From NCBI GenBank assembly GCA_023935145.1, contig CM043704.1:94265873-94329872 (forward strand): DNA of 64,000 bases, given 5' to 3'. Both the position numbers and the translations under genes were made by a program. The first letter of the stretch is position 1, and every line of letters starts with the position of its first letter. Below, one piece after another: positions 1 through 11,391 of this stretch. Below the pieces are notes generated by a model. The model did no database searches. It saw only the letters and a program-made list of their open reading frames with translations, and was not told where the DNA came from. This DNA comes from Bretschneidera sinensis. Taxonomy: Eukaryota; Streptophyta; Magnoliopsida; Brassicales; Akaniaceae.

Positions 1-955
1 GTGGCCCACCGAGAGAAATAGAATCCTCAAGTAAATTCATGTGGGCCCCTTTTCATTGAATTTTTTTATTTTGTGGAACCTTTTCATGGAAATTGAATGC
101 CCACTTAAACAGAATAGATTCTGGCTATCAAATTTTCAATTTAGAGGTAGTTACTTACAACTTACAACTTGCAACCACTTATAAAACAAGGACCTATTTT
201 AGATTTATATAAATTTAACTCCACGTAAAGATGACTCATGAATAGTGATCTTGATAAGCTAAGTTGGGCACCTAAAACATCCGCTTACATTAGTCATTTT
301 TTTTGGGCGTACCAAAATATTGGGCTTTCGGCATGCTGATGTTGATTTTGAAATAAGTGATGATACCAAGCTTCTGGTTACATTAAAAATACAAAAAAAA
401 AACACTATAAGTCGTCGAATGAAGTTGCTGGTCTATTTGAGAGTGCTGTAATTGTAATTGTGTTAATGTCAAAAGTGCTATGGAAAAATTGATGGTGCAT
501 TTGAAAAATGTTTCGCCCACAGACAAAAAGCTGATAAGAAAAGATTCGTTTGTTTTATTTTAAATTATTGTTTGATAAAATTTTATTATTATAGTTTTTT
601 TAAAATAATTGTCAAAAAAATCTAAAATTCATATTTTTTTTAAAAACAAAAGTGAGAGAGCTTTTAAAATGTGCTTGACCTAGTAGTTTCTAAAGTTTTA
701 ATGAATTTTATGTAAAACAAAATTGTCCTTAACACATTTCACTAATTTTCATCTAACTCGTTATATATTTAAATTATCTAAACCCGTATTCCTCATTTCT
801 TTTTGTTAAAACAACGAGCTTGACCATGAAAATAGCACTTGAAAGAAGCGGCAAAAGAAAAAAAAGATTGTAGATATATTTTATTTTATTATTAAGTAAT
901 AAACGATTTTATTAATATAAAGTTGATGATTATTATTAGATAATGAATAATTTCA
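1..955. other. Gene-free AT-rich flank
   Basis: I see no coding exon, RNA gene or clear repeat here. The open frames are short and of AT-rich composition. Confidence 0.5.
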
Positions 956-959
956 TTTT

Positions 960-1490
960 TGTGGTTAATAAAGAATATCTCTTTAGTTTAAAAAAATAAT
1001 TCATTAAAACTATATATTTTTGAACCATGTCTATTTTAATAATTTTACAATTTTATAGCACTATTTAGATTATAATTACCGAACATTATTATTGATCACA
1101 ACACTTTCACAGTAATTTTACAAGACAGTTTACCTAATGCTACTATGAGCTTTTAGCAATAGCACTTCTCATAGAGTCACAGATCTTTTGGTACTAATAC
1201 TCTCACAACAATTTTGGCACCAATGCAGCTACGACACAACACTCCCAAACGTACCTCGACACTAAAAGATCTGTTGGAAGTGCTGTTGCAAAAAGATAGT
1301 ATAACATTTGGTTAACTGCTTTGTAAAAGCACTGTGAAAATGTTGTGATCAATGATAATGTTTGGTAATTATGATTTTAAATATATTATGAAAATGTAAA
1401 TTTACTAAAATAAACATGGTGAAAAAAGATACATTTTTAATGAATTATTCTATTAGATAAAGATACACTTATTACATTAATAAATAACCA
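960..1490. mobile_element. Long inverted-repeat (foldback MITE-like) element
   Basis: The left arm around 1064-1125 contains gaacattattattgatcaca and the right arm around 1322-1390 contains tgtgatcaatgataatgttt, which are near-perfect reverse complements. The match continues inwards to the paired agatctttt and aaaagatct blocks near 1180 and 1265. It also continues outwards, less perfectly, to the attcattaaaa and ttttaatgaat blocks near 1005 and 1437. The whole unit can fold on itself and has no coding capacity, as in non-autonomous foldback or MITE families. The ends and target duplication are not resolved. Confidence 0.7.
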
Positions 1491-2684
1491 ATGACAAAAT
1501 ATATGAGGTTAATGAAAGTGTGTTTGTTCTTGAAAAATGTTGTGAAAGAAAATCATAAGGTAAACGAAAAAAGTAAAAAAGAAAAAATTTCATTCAAAAC
1601 CCATTTTCATTTCTTTTATTTAGTTTTCATTTTATAGAGAATATATTCCCTTTTTTAATACTTTTCTCTTTTCGATTTTCATTTATTTTTTAAGATTCAA
1701 ACATATTCTTAAAACCTAATCGATTTTTTTATATAATTCTAATACTACTTTTCATGTCTAATACACATCTTAATAACCTATCTTGCATATTTTTTTTTAC
1801 TAATATACATATACAGATAAAATGAAGAGAGAGGCAACCGGGATTTAGGTTTAGGGAAAGTCCTGTTAGGTGGAATTGTTGAATCATGATAATGGTATTT
1901 TTGGGTTTAAAACATAAATCATTAAAACTAGAATAGTTACTCGATCAAGCAGATTGTAAAAGTTCCACTCTTGTTTTTTTAAAATAAGGATTTTTAGCTT
2001 TCCATATCAATTATTTTGGAAAAAGTTGTTATGATTAAATTTTATCAAACACCGTTATTGGGAGAAGCTACCAAATTTGTTTCCAACAGCTATTTTTTAT
2101 GTGGCCAAAAGTTTTACCCAACGCATCATGTGTCTTTAAGAACTCTCAAATACTTAAGTCAACACCTCAAAATAAGATAATATAAAACAAGAGAGTTGTA
2201 TAGAGAATTGTGTTAATTACGAGTCCTTTATATAGTATTGGGTGTCGAGTCTGTTACAGAAAATAATGACTAAAAATAATGTTGTACAATGATTGTAATA
2301 ATATCAGGTGTGATTATGACGTAATAATATCAAGATTTACTCATGTTTAATGTCGAAATTATGATCAGTTAGAATATCTAAATGTTAAAGTTAAATGTGA
2401 AAATAATATTTTACTCATAACATATATAAATGTATGATTAATCATTCAATTGAATTTATAAAATTATGATTTAGTATTTGAAAAGAGTTACGTGTCGATA
2501 CATCTTTGACGATGTGAAATTACCCTTATATCATGATCGAACTAATCTCAAACGCAATTATCTTGACTCTATTACTAAGTGAAAGTAACCATTGAATTAC
2601 ACATTAACCACTATCATCATGTAAACAATGCATAAGCAATGATGTCTTATGTATATATTTTTTATTAGGGAATAAGGGGTCCTG

Positions 2685-2688
<4 letters not shown>
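1491..2688. other. Gene-free intergenic DNA
   Basis: No gene or distinct repeat is seen. The sequence is AT-rich with short poly-A and poly-T runs. Confidence 0.5.

Positions 2689-2720
<32 letters not shown>
2689..2720. repeat. (TA)n microsatellite
   Basis: An uninterrupted run of about 16 TA dinucleotides. Confidence 0.9.
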
Positions 2721-2724
<4 letters not shown>

Positions 2725-3269
2725 AACTAAGTTACAGTGAATTATTTAGAAGGCACTTTGGCCGATAATCCATGACTGATTATTTATTTGTGTCAATGTT
2801 CAAAGAAAAGGATTGATTGATTGATTGATTGATTTATTCTAAAATAATATGAAAAAAAGGATTGATTAATGTTACTTGGTTTAATAATTGTTCTTTACTT
2901 AATAACCTAGACACCAAATGGTAATGAATTACGAGTAGTCGGTGGAGATTAACATTTAACAACGTCAAAAGGCTTGAAAAAGCAAGCAAAGTTGTGGGCA
3001 TGTGGCCCAGGAGGCATATAAGGCCACTGTCACTGGGCTGAACTTGACCCAGCCACATTTTCTTGTGCATGGCTTTTATGTAATTATTCTTTTCTCTTTT
3101 CCTATGTGTCATGTGTGTTTTTTTAATAAATTCTTGAAAAAGAAAGAGCTTCGTCCTGCCATTGGAGTCCAAACATCTTATATCTTAGGCCCAACGAAGC
3201 TTAGCCCAATAAATACTAAAGCTATGAGGAAATTATCAGAACTTACAAGTGGACTAGCAATGCCCAAAT

Positions 3270-3372
3270 AAGGTACCAGCCTTTAGCAAAGTGGTAAGGT
3301 AATTAGCCAATTAGACTAGTGTTTAGGGTCAAAACCTCAAAGATTAGTGTAGCAAAAAATGTCCACTCAAAG
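3270..3372 (+). mobile_element. Possible SINE-like remnant
   Basis: The stretch has a tRNA A-box-like segment (tagcaaagtggtaagg near 3284) and, about 45 bp later, a B-box-like segment (gggtcaaaacctc near 3327). It ends in an A-rich segment. This layout fits a tRNA-derived SINE, but both boxes are imperfect and no target duplication was found. Confidence 0.3.
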
Positions 3373-3724
3373 ATTGACTGACAACAGAATCTAGTAGATG
3401 AAGGGGAACCCAAAAGACAGTTCCCATTTTATAAACAGCAACTGTCCGAGAGAGAGAGAGTCACTTTCTAGTTTCTACATAGTTTGAGTTGATACCCATA
3501 TCCTGATGAGTGATAAGTGGGGGTGTGGGGGACTGACTGGTGGGCTAGGACAAAAGCTGCCCAAATCACATGGTTCCTTTTTTATTTATTATTTATTTCA
3601 AAATTTAATCAAATATATATTTATAATAATTATATATATATATAATATAATATTATATGACCCCATAAATCACGAGATATGGCTATCCTATCATATGGGT
3701 ATATGCTAGCTATTCTATGCTATG

Positions 3725-4212
3725 CTATGTTTGAGTTTTTGAAAATTAAAAATAATTTTTAATTTTTTTTTTATATTTGACAAATAATTTTTAAAAACAA
3801 TTTTCAAAACATTAATTTTTTGAAAACTCCAAATTGGTATTTTTTGACATAATTTTTGAAAAATAACCTTAAAATCAGTGTTCACATATTTATTTCATTA
3901 TTCTTCTATGGTATATAAAAAATATTAAAATATTAAAAATAAAATAATATTAATTATTTTTAAATATGATAAATAAAATTAATATAGATTTTAAATTTAA
4001 ACTCAAAATTAAAAATAACTACAAGGTGCATCAAAACGGTTTTGAAAATAAGATTATCCAAACAAAATTTCATTGTTTTCTGTTTTGGAAACAGTTTTCA
4101 AGTTACAGTTATCCAAACATGTTTTTTTTTTCAGAAAACATTAGAAAACTGTTTTCAGTTTTCATTTTCGAAAACTAAAAACAAAAAATTATTACCCAAA
4201 CATACCTCTAAA
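3725..4212. mobile_element. Possible MITE with loose terminal inverted repeats
   Basis: The left end (tgtttgagtttttgaaaatt) and the reverse complement of the right end (tgtttgggtaataatttttt, followed by repeated ttttcgaaaa and gaaaacag blocks) resemble each other. The inside is full of ttttcaaaa and ttttgaaaa motifs. Such tgtttgg-ended, fold-prone units are common hAT-type MITEs in plants. There is no coding capacity; the boundaries are inferred. Confidence 0.4.
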
Positions 4213-5860
4213 TAGCAATTGAATATTTTATTAAAAGATAGGATAGATTTTTAAACAACATTGTTGATACGAAAACACAGCATCCGGGGCATGGGTGTAC
4301 AATTTTTTTCCCTAATAAATTTTATTAGTATTTTTTAAAAATTTTATTGATAACACAAAAAGATTAAATAAAATCATTTTTCATCTTCGTGCCACTTTAT
4401 TATTGATTGAGTAGAGGATGTCAAACTTGATGTTACGAGGAGTTGTTTCTTTATCTTCTGAATAAAGATAGAGAGACATCCAACATATACATTCAAAACA
4501 TACATCAAAGTATTAACCAATGAAAACGTGACAAGTAGCAAAATTTTTGAAATTTTCAGTTATGTTACTAATTAAGTTTCATAAAATTACTATTATTTAG
4601 ATTTGGAAACCTTAATGTACATTTTAAGTGTACGTAATATCAAAGTATATTGTCTCTTGCTTAGTTCGATAAATCCAAGAGAAATTGACATATCTTCTAA
4701 TCAAAAGAGAGAAATGAAAGACCTAATCCCAGAAAAACTAAAAGAAAATCACGTATTAGTCAAGACAAATCTATTATATATAAAATAAGAAATAAATAAC
4801 TTTGATCAAATGTTTCTTCTATTTTTTTCCTTGGCTCAAGACCATCTTGGACTTGAATCAAAGATCTATCTTTTTTTCAAAAACTAATATTATTGAAAAA
4901 AAAAACCCAGTTTAAAGAAACAAAATTTGGACAACATCACTTGGTAGTTGGTGCATTGTTTATTGGCTCTATCTGTCTTGGGAGTTCAACGCCCCAAAGT
5001 GGCATGATGTCTTAAATTTTCTTGTTTCTTATGCCTAAGAAAGGAATGTTTATATTTAATTTAAAATGCAGACTTCAACTTAATACAAACAACAAGAAGT
5101 CAATAAGAGAGAATCCAAGGTAACGACTAGAATTATAAGACAATAGTGAGATGTGCAAATAAAGAAACTAAAGAACAGAAGAGCCAACAAACCTCATAAC
5201 CATATTCAGACCACAAATGAATGCAAATAAGTTTTCAAACACCCAAATTCTAAGTTTTCTTTGATGTGAGTTGGAAAAATCCAAATTTTAGTTATAGATT
5301 AAACACCACAAAGATCACTTACTGTTTTTCTTTTAAGGATTTTATGTATTTTTAAAATAAAAATAATTCTTTCATCTCATGCTCAAGCTATAGACTGTCT
5401 AAATAAATCATTTAAATAACCTAACATAAAATCAAAATTAATATATAACCGGAGATTCATTTAATGGTTAGACATTCATCTATTTAAAAATAATGTCTCA
5501 ATTTCGATTTGAAGCGTTGTAATCGATTCAGAAAAACAATAAAATTAACTCGATAATGAAGGAAAACGAAGAAAACAAAACGAAGACATCGATTAATTAA
5601 CGCATTTAACAATTATAAAAAAAAATTTAATCCACAAAAAAATAGTGATACTATACACTGATTTTGATTTTGATTTTGTATAAATTATTGCAAAATAAAA
5701 AATTTATGAAAAAATTAAATAATAATTTTAATATTTAAATTATTGATCAATTAATAATAAATTTTTTCGATTCCATAATAATCCATCCAAACCAGATACA
5801 GCTCCTGACGAGAGAGAGGTAAAGAGTGTAGTATCAAGAACCAAAACCAAAAACCCTAAA
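4213..5860. other. Gene-free intergenic DNA, includes 3' flank of the next gene
   Basis: Only short open frames without recognisable domains are present. The part next to 5860 is downstream of the minus-strand gene and presumably holds its 3' untranslated region. Confidence 0.4.
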
Positions 5861-6268
5861 TCAAGAAGATCCACTACTTTCATGTGGTTTATCTTGAGCT
5901 TGCTCTTCTTCTTCTTCCTTTATCTCCTGTGCTGCTGTTTCTTCTACTAGCACCGCTGCAAGTACCTCCTCGCGCGTTCCGCCGGGTCCGGGTCTGGCAG
6001 GGTGCGACGGGTCGACTCTGCCGTCAAGGCAAGAGGAGCATTTCCTCTGGAGCCATCCTTCAAAGTCGTACTGCCCGTTACCCAAAATGGGACCACCCGA
6101 ACAGAGCCTGCCAATCATACAGGCTATGACTCCTAAGATAGTGATCACCACAAGGACCGCTATAACGGGCCCAACTGACCCGCGACCCGAATGGTCCGTG
6201 TAGGCTTGTTGGGTCACATCGACGGGTGGTGCCTGTTGTTGTTGGTGCTGGTCTAGTGGTGTAGACAT
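5861..6268 (-). CDS. Small single-pass membrane protein, conserved plant family of unknown function
   Basis: An intact single-exon frame of 135 residues. Residues 1-30 are polar and Gln/Pro-rich. Residues about 32-54 (VGPVIAVLVVITILGVIACM) form one clear membrane segment. Then comes a Cys-rich motif, GRLCSGGPILGNGQYDFE, and KCSSCLDGRVDP at about 80-92. The C-terminal tail is acidic and rich in Glu and Gln. I recognise the GRLCSG, YDFEGW and KCSSC order from uncharacterised plant proteins of about this size; the function is not known to me. The Cys pairs next to the membrane could be a lipidation or metal site, which is inference. The GC content is well above its surroundings and the start codon is the only upstream ATG in frame, both supporting a real gene. 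It is isolated, with no close neighbour. Confidence 0.82.
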   Translation of the reverse strand: MSTPLDQHQQQQAPPVDVTQQAYTDHSGRGSVGPVIAVLVVITILGVIACMIGRLCSGGPILGNGQYDFEGWLQRKCSSCLDGRVDPSHPARPGPGGTREEVLAAVLVEETAAQEIKEEEEEQAQDKPHESSGSS

Positions 6269-7000
6269 GACCCAGAAGAAAAAAAAGGTAATTAAACAGT
6301 ACTGATGAGGTGATTATATGTAAGCTTTTGGTGGGGTTTTTGAGAGGTTTTAGGGACTTGGGGTTTAAGATCTCTTGGTGTTTTAGTTTGCAAAAGAATG
6401 AAGAAAGATGGCTTAAAGTGAAAAAACAGAAGTGGGTTTTGTTTGGAGGTTTGTGATCTCCATGAAGTTTGTTGAAATTTGTAAATGGGGCAAAAAGAAT
6501 TTAGTGTTTAATTTTGTTGGTTTATGAAAGAGAAAATATATTGTAGTGTCGATAGTTCATGAAAAGAGAGAGAAATAATGTGATGAAGTTTTTGAGTTTG
6601 GTGTTTATAGCTGATCAGTAAAGTTTTAGAAATGCTAGAGATTTCTTGAGGCTTAATGTTCTTTTTCTTCCTTCTTTTTTTTCTTTTTAGTTTTACCTTA
6701 CTTTTCTTGAAACTTTTACCGCAAAGCTTTCTTGGAAGGAAAAGGTTGTAATTGATCTGGTGAAAAGTGGGGAGAGTGGAAAGTGAAGAGAAAAGAGAGA
6801 AGAGGAGAGAATGTTTTGTGGGGGCGAGAAAATCAAGGAAAACCCTTTCAAACGGAGGAGGAGCTTTCTTAGGACCTCTTCTGTTGCTGCAAGAAATTAT
6901 GAAGCACCACTTTGAAATGCTTTAAATATAGTAAAGCCAAGAGAGCTTGAGGTGTAAAAGTCCTGCATTTTCAAAACCAAAAACCCCTGAAGTGGTAACA
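6269..7000 (-). promoter_or_regulatory. 5' flank and likely leader of the membrane protein gene
   Basis: Upstream of the start codon on the minus strand the sequence is rich in CT tracts on the coding strand (ga-rich on the plus strand, for example 6540-6570 and 6780-6815), as in many plant leaders. A TATA-like tatatttaaag lies at about 6921-6931. The transcription start cannot be fixed from sequence. Confidence 0.3.
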
Positions 7001-8747
7001 ATTACAGAGAGGGAGAGTGATCCCAACTTGCTAGTGATGAAGCTAAATTTTTTAATGAATAAGTTAATTTTCTTAGCTCCGTTAATTTCTACAACTTAAA
7101 TGACCACTTGAACTGAGTTGTTTAGTTACCTAATTAAAATGCACTAAGAATTCTTCCACTTAACTATAATGTGAATTATATGTGAGTTACACTTCTTTGA
7201 TCAGATTATTTACCTATTAACCGTTTTTTTTAACTCACATGTTATTTACATGATGGTTAAACAGGAGAATTTCTGTTGTATTTTAATTAGGTAACCAAAT
7301 AATTCACTTTAGATAGTTATTTTAATTCATGGAAACTAACAGAACTAAGGGGAAATTAACGACGGATTTAACGGATTAATGAAACTCTGTGGATTCATTT
7401 GATTAAATTAAAAATTTTATGACCAATTTGATCATAAAACCAAACTTTGAGGACAATAATGTAATTTAACCACTCTATATCATTTGCAAATCCTTAATTT
7501 AAAAACTGCACAAACCATTATTAAATTACGATAGTCTAGCGCTTGGATCTCTAAACTACGAATTTATCGTAAGAAATCTTCGTACTTTTGACTAGTTGTA
7601 ATATAAATATATAACTCTTTTATCATTTCATTCACATTACAATAATTAAAATTTACATGTTTTTATCTTTTTATCAGAGATAAATATTGAAATCTTAATA
7701 CATAAGTTTCCTAATAAAAGTTTTGAGGGCAAAGAAAAAGGTTCCTCAATTGAAGTTGAAAGGATGGAACTTTGGCTTTAGTTCAAGGTTTCTTCCCATT
7801 CCTTTTTTTGATGCGCAAGGTTTCTTTCCATTCCAAGGCTATTGTTAAAGGTACTTGATTAATTAGTAATTTATACCATAGATTTTCAATTGTTTCAATA
7901 ATCACTTTGTATTTTATTCTAATATCGAATAGCACAATTTCATCCACAATACAATTAATATTAACCAAATTTTACCGTAAGTATAGCACCAGTAAGCCTC
8001 TAGTACATGTAAAGCCCCTCATACTTCGCACATGATCTTTTAAAGGTAGAAAAGAGTTTTTTTAAGGAAAAAATGAAAAATTGAAAGAAAAAGAAAATTT
8101 TTAAGTGAGATAAATTCTAGTATATTTGTAAATTCATCCTTAAATATCACTTGCGTTTTAGCTTTCAAATTTGTGTGTAAAGTTCACAAACATCTAAAGC
8201 AGGTGAAAGTTTTGTCAATTTTATTTTTTAAAGATTAAAATACAGTAAAGAATCTAAAATTTATTTATAAAGTTCTTTCTCTCGCAGAAAAAAATCGAAA
8301 TTTCCTTGGGAGGTTGAGTGTGCGGATCTGCCTATACGTCCATTACTTATTTACTAAGGAAAAGTGAACTTTGGAATAGATATATGTTTCTAAAAGAAAA
8401 AAAGAAGAAGAAAAAGATGAAGCATACTTTATGTGTTCAAATTTGTTTGGTTCAAGTTTCTTTTCCCTGCAAATGATAGGACTCTTCAACAAAAAAGAAG
8501 GTAATGAAAATGCAGCTCTCGCCATTCAATTTTGATTGTCTTAAAAAAAAATATTACTATGAACCAATTTGAGAGCAATTGTAGTAAAGAAAATGAAAAG
8601 ATCCTGATGAACTTTCTATAAATTTGATCACAATTATTAAATATAGAAAATATTCAAATATTCTTTAAATCTACGAGCTTGAGCTTACTAAAAGGGTTTC
8701 CATATCCATATTTGTGAACCCAAATTTACCTAATGGTGTCAAGTATG
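7001..8747. other. Gene-free intergenic DNA
   Basis: No coding signal or defined repeat is seen; AT-rich throughout. Confidence 0.45.
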
Positions 8748-8752
8748 AGAGC

Positions 8753-9313
8753 TGTTGATGCCAAAAAACGGTTGGTGTTGACATGGCCTAAGTGCTGACG
8801 CGGCCTGGGCTCTGCATAGACAACAGGGATGAGCTAAAGACCCTCGGAAGGAGGGGAAGGGGAGACCTTCGAGGGCGCTCCGAAGCTTAAGTGAGCGCGA
8901 GGGCTTAAGGGAGAGGCCAAGGGCTTAAGTAATTGGTGTGTAAGCAGATAAGTCTGAATGAATTATGAAGTCCATACCTCGGCTTATTTATAGCTTTCTG
9001 AGCGGGCATTGCCCACGTCTCGTCAGTGTGAAGGATTTGATTATACGCTCAAGGGACGGTGTGTCGCAAGGTGGCTGCAGGGCGGCGTGCCGTAGGGTGG
9101 TTGTAGGGCTGCGTGTGTAGGAGGTTGTAGGGCGACATGTCATAGGGTGGCATAGAGTGGCTGTAGGGCTGTGTGTGCCCAGGTGTAGGTTTGTTGGGCC
9201 ATTCTTCATCGGACCGGAGTGTTTATTGGGCCAGAGAGTCTACTGGGTCGGAGTGTTATAGGCTACATCAGCGGGCTGCTTCTTATTGGGCCGGAGTACT
9301 TTGGGCCACATCA
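8753..9313 (-). repeat. 3' LTR of the non-autonomous element
   Basis: This is the copy next to the polypurine tract. On the minus strand it starts TGATGTGGCCC and ends GGCATCAACA. A TATA-like ctataaataagcc on the minus strand (near 8981-8993) may be the LTR promoter. Confidence 0.85.
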
Positions 9314-9335
9314 CAGGCCCCTCACTTCCTCAAGT
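9314..9335 (-). other. Polypurine tract of the non-autonomous element
   Basis: On the minus strand gaggaagtgaggggcctg abuts the LTR start TGATG. It differs at few positions from ggaagtggggggcctc, the tract of the 10-kb element at 47378-47393. Confidence 0.75.
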
Positions 9336-9439
9336 ACTTGTGCCTTGAAGAAGTAAAACGTGATGTTGGTGCCGTGGCCGAGCATTTATACTTAAGATAT
9401 TTGGGAGGATGGCGGCTAGCGATTTGGAGATTCTTGGTC

Positions 9440-10257
9440 GAGTGTAAGCAGCTCATACGCTAGGCCTTGAACTTGGAGATGCTTGGCCGAGGGTATGACA
9501 AACAGCTCATACGCTCGGCCTTGGAGATAGTGTATGACAAGCAGCTCATGCGCTAGGCCTTAGACTTGGAGATGCTTGGCCGACGCTCGGCCTTGGAGAT
9601 GCTTGGCCGAGGGTATGACAAGCAGCTTATACGCTCGGCCTTGGAGATGCTTGACCGAGGGTATGACAAACAGCTCATACGCTTGGCTTTGGAGATGCCT
9701 GGCCGACGATCGACCATGGAGATGCTTGGCCAAGGGTATGACAAGCAGCTCATACGCTCGGCCTTGGAGATGCTTGGCCGACACTCGACCTTGGAGATGC
9801 TTGGCCGAGGGTATGACAAGCAGCTCATACGCTAGGCTCTGGAGATGCCTGGCCGACGCTCAGCCTTGAAGATGCTTGGTCGAGGGTATGACAAGCAACT
9901 CATACGCTCGGCCCTGGAGATGCCTGGCCAACACTTGGCCCTGGAGATGCTTGGTCGACGCACGGCTTTGGAGATGCTTGGCAGAGGGTATGACAAACAG
10001 CTCATACGCTCGGCTCTGGAGAAACTTGGTTGAGCATTTGACAATCAGCTCAAACGCTCGGGCTTGGAGAAAATTGGCCGAGTGTTTGACAAGCAGCTCA
10101 AACGCTCGAACTTGGAGAAACTTGGCCGAACGTTTGACAATAAACTCAAACACTCGGATTTGGAGAAACTTGGCCAAGCATTTGACAAGCAGCTCAAACA
10201 CTCGGACTTGAAGAAACTTGGTCGAACATTTGACAATCAGCTCAAACACTCGGATTT
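9440..10257 (-). repeat. 48-bp tandem repeat array (about 16 units)
   Basis: Units such as 9588-9635 read ctcggccttggagatgcttg, then gccgagggtatgacaagcag, then ctcatacg on the plus strand. Some units carry an extra partial copy of 27 bp. The second half of the array (from about 10010) is a diverged subfamily with gagaaacttgg and tttgacaatcagctcaaac. Each unit holds an inverted repeat ctcggcc/ggccgag around a 12-nt loop. Because the unit is a multiple of three, several frames stay open; these frames are artefacts of the repeat and not genes. Confidence 0.9.
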
Positions 10258-10965
10258 GGGTGTGCGCACTATTGCTTGGCCTTATGCACTATTGCGCACT
10301 GATGCTGGGATGAGGCCTAGTGTATGAACACATATATCATTGCTCGGCCTAAGGTGTGCGTGGCTTAGTTTGGCCGTGCGCACTGTTACGCACTGAAGCT
10401 CGGCTAGTGTGCACAAGTGTACACTGAAGCTGGGACGAGGCTGAGCGTATGAACACATATATCATTGCTCGGCCTTGGGTGCGCACTGCTTAGTTTGGTT
10501 GTGCCCACTGAAGCTCGGCCTGGTCTGAGGGTTTGCACACATATGCCTTCTCTCGGACTTGGGTGTGTGCGACTTAGTTTGGCTGTGCACACTATTGCGC
10601 ACTGAAGCTTGGCCAGTGTGCACAAGTGTGCATTGAATCTCGACCTTGTCCGAGCGTATGAACACATATGCCAATACTCGGCCTTTGGTGTGCGCCCGAT
10701 TGTTTGCCCATGCACACTATTGCGCACTGATGCTCGGCCTGTGTGCACTGAAGCTCGAACGAGGCTGAGCGTATGAACACATATGCCAATGCTCGGCCTT
10801 GGTTGTGCGCGCGATTTCTTGGCTGTGCACACTACTGTGCACTGATGCTGGCCCTGTGTGCACTAGTGTGCACTGAAGCTAGGCCTTGTCCGAGGGTCTG
10901 CACACATATGCCTTCTCTCGGCCTTGGGTGTGCGCGGCTTAGTTTGGCCGTGCGCACTGGTGAGC
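10258..10965 (-). repeat. Irregular 84-128 bp GTGCAC-rich repeat array
   Basis: Repeats are marked by gtatgaacacatat or similar at about 10322, 10447, 10531, 10658, 10771 and 10897, each followed by ctcggcc, tgtgcgc, tttggctgtgcac and gcgcactgaagctcgg segments. The spacing varies between about 84 and 128 bp. Open frames here are multi-frame by-products of the repeat. Confidence 0.8.
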
Positions 10966-10969
10966 ACTG

Positions 10970-11275
10970 ATGCTCGACCAGGGGCATGTGCACTACGGCT
11001 CTCGGCCGTGCACGCTCAGCAACCGCTCGGACAGGGACGTGTGCACTACAGAGCTCGACCGTGTGTACCTAGCAACAGCTCGGGCAGGGGCGTGTGCACT
11101 ACGATGCTCGGCCATGTGCACTTACCAACCCCTCAGACAGGGATGTGTGCACTACGGCGCTCGGCCATGTGCACTTACCAACCGCTCAGACAGGGATGTG
11201 TGCACTACGGCGCTCGGTTGTGCACACTTAGCAACCGCTCGGACAGGAACGTGTGTACTTGTGTGCACTTGAAAC
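10970..11275 (-). repeat. 53-bp tandem repeat array (about 5 units)
   Basis: The unit runs gctcggccatgtgcacttac, then caaccgctcagacagggatg, then tgtgcactacggc on the plus strand; two adjacent units (about 11106-11212) are nearly identical. It lies closest to the 5' LTR and primer site of the minus-strand element. Confidence 0.85.
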
Positions 11276-11391
11276 TCTAAAGTGTGCTACGTGGTGTCGG
11301 ATGGCTTGGCATCACAACAGATGAGTTCTTTAGACTTCTTCGCTTCTACTGTTCATTGAGAGATGGTGATTTTCCACTGACGGTACCAATC

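Noticed and set aside
2834..3271. Overlapping frames on opposite strands (112 and 89 codons)
   Set aside because: No domain, no partner exons, and composition like the surrounding DNA.
9553..10327. Overlapping open frames on both strands encoding repeats such as WRCLAEGMTS and KHLQGRAYEL
   Set aside because: They are read from the 48-bp tandem array, open in many frames because the unit is a multiple of three; there is no selection signal or start context.
10404..11280. His/Cys-rich frames of up to 142 codons in the small LTR element
   Set aside because: By-products of GTGCAC-rich tandem repeats, open on both strands.
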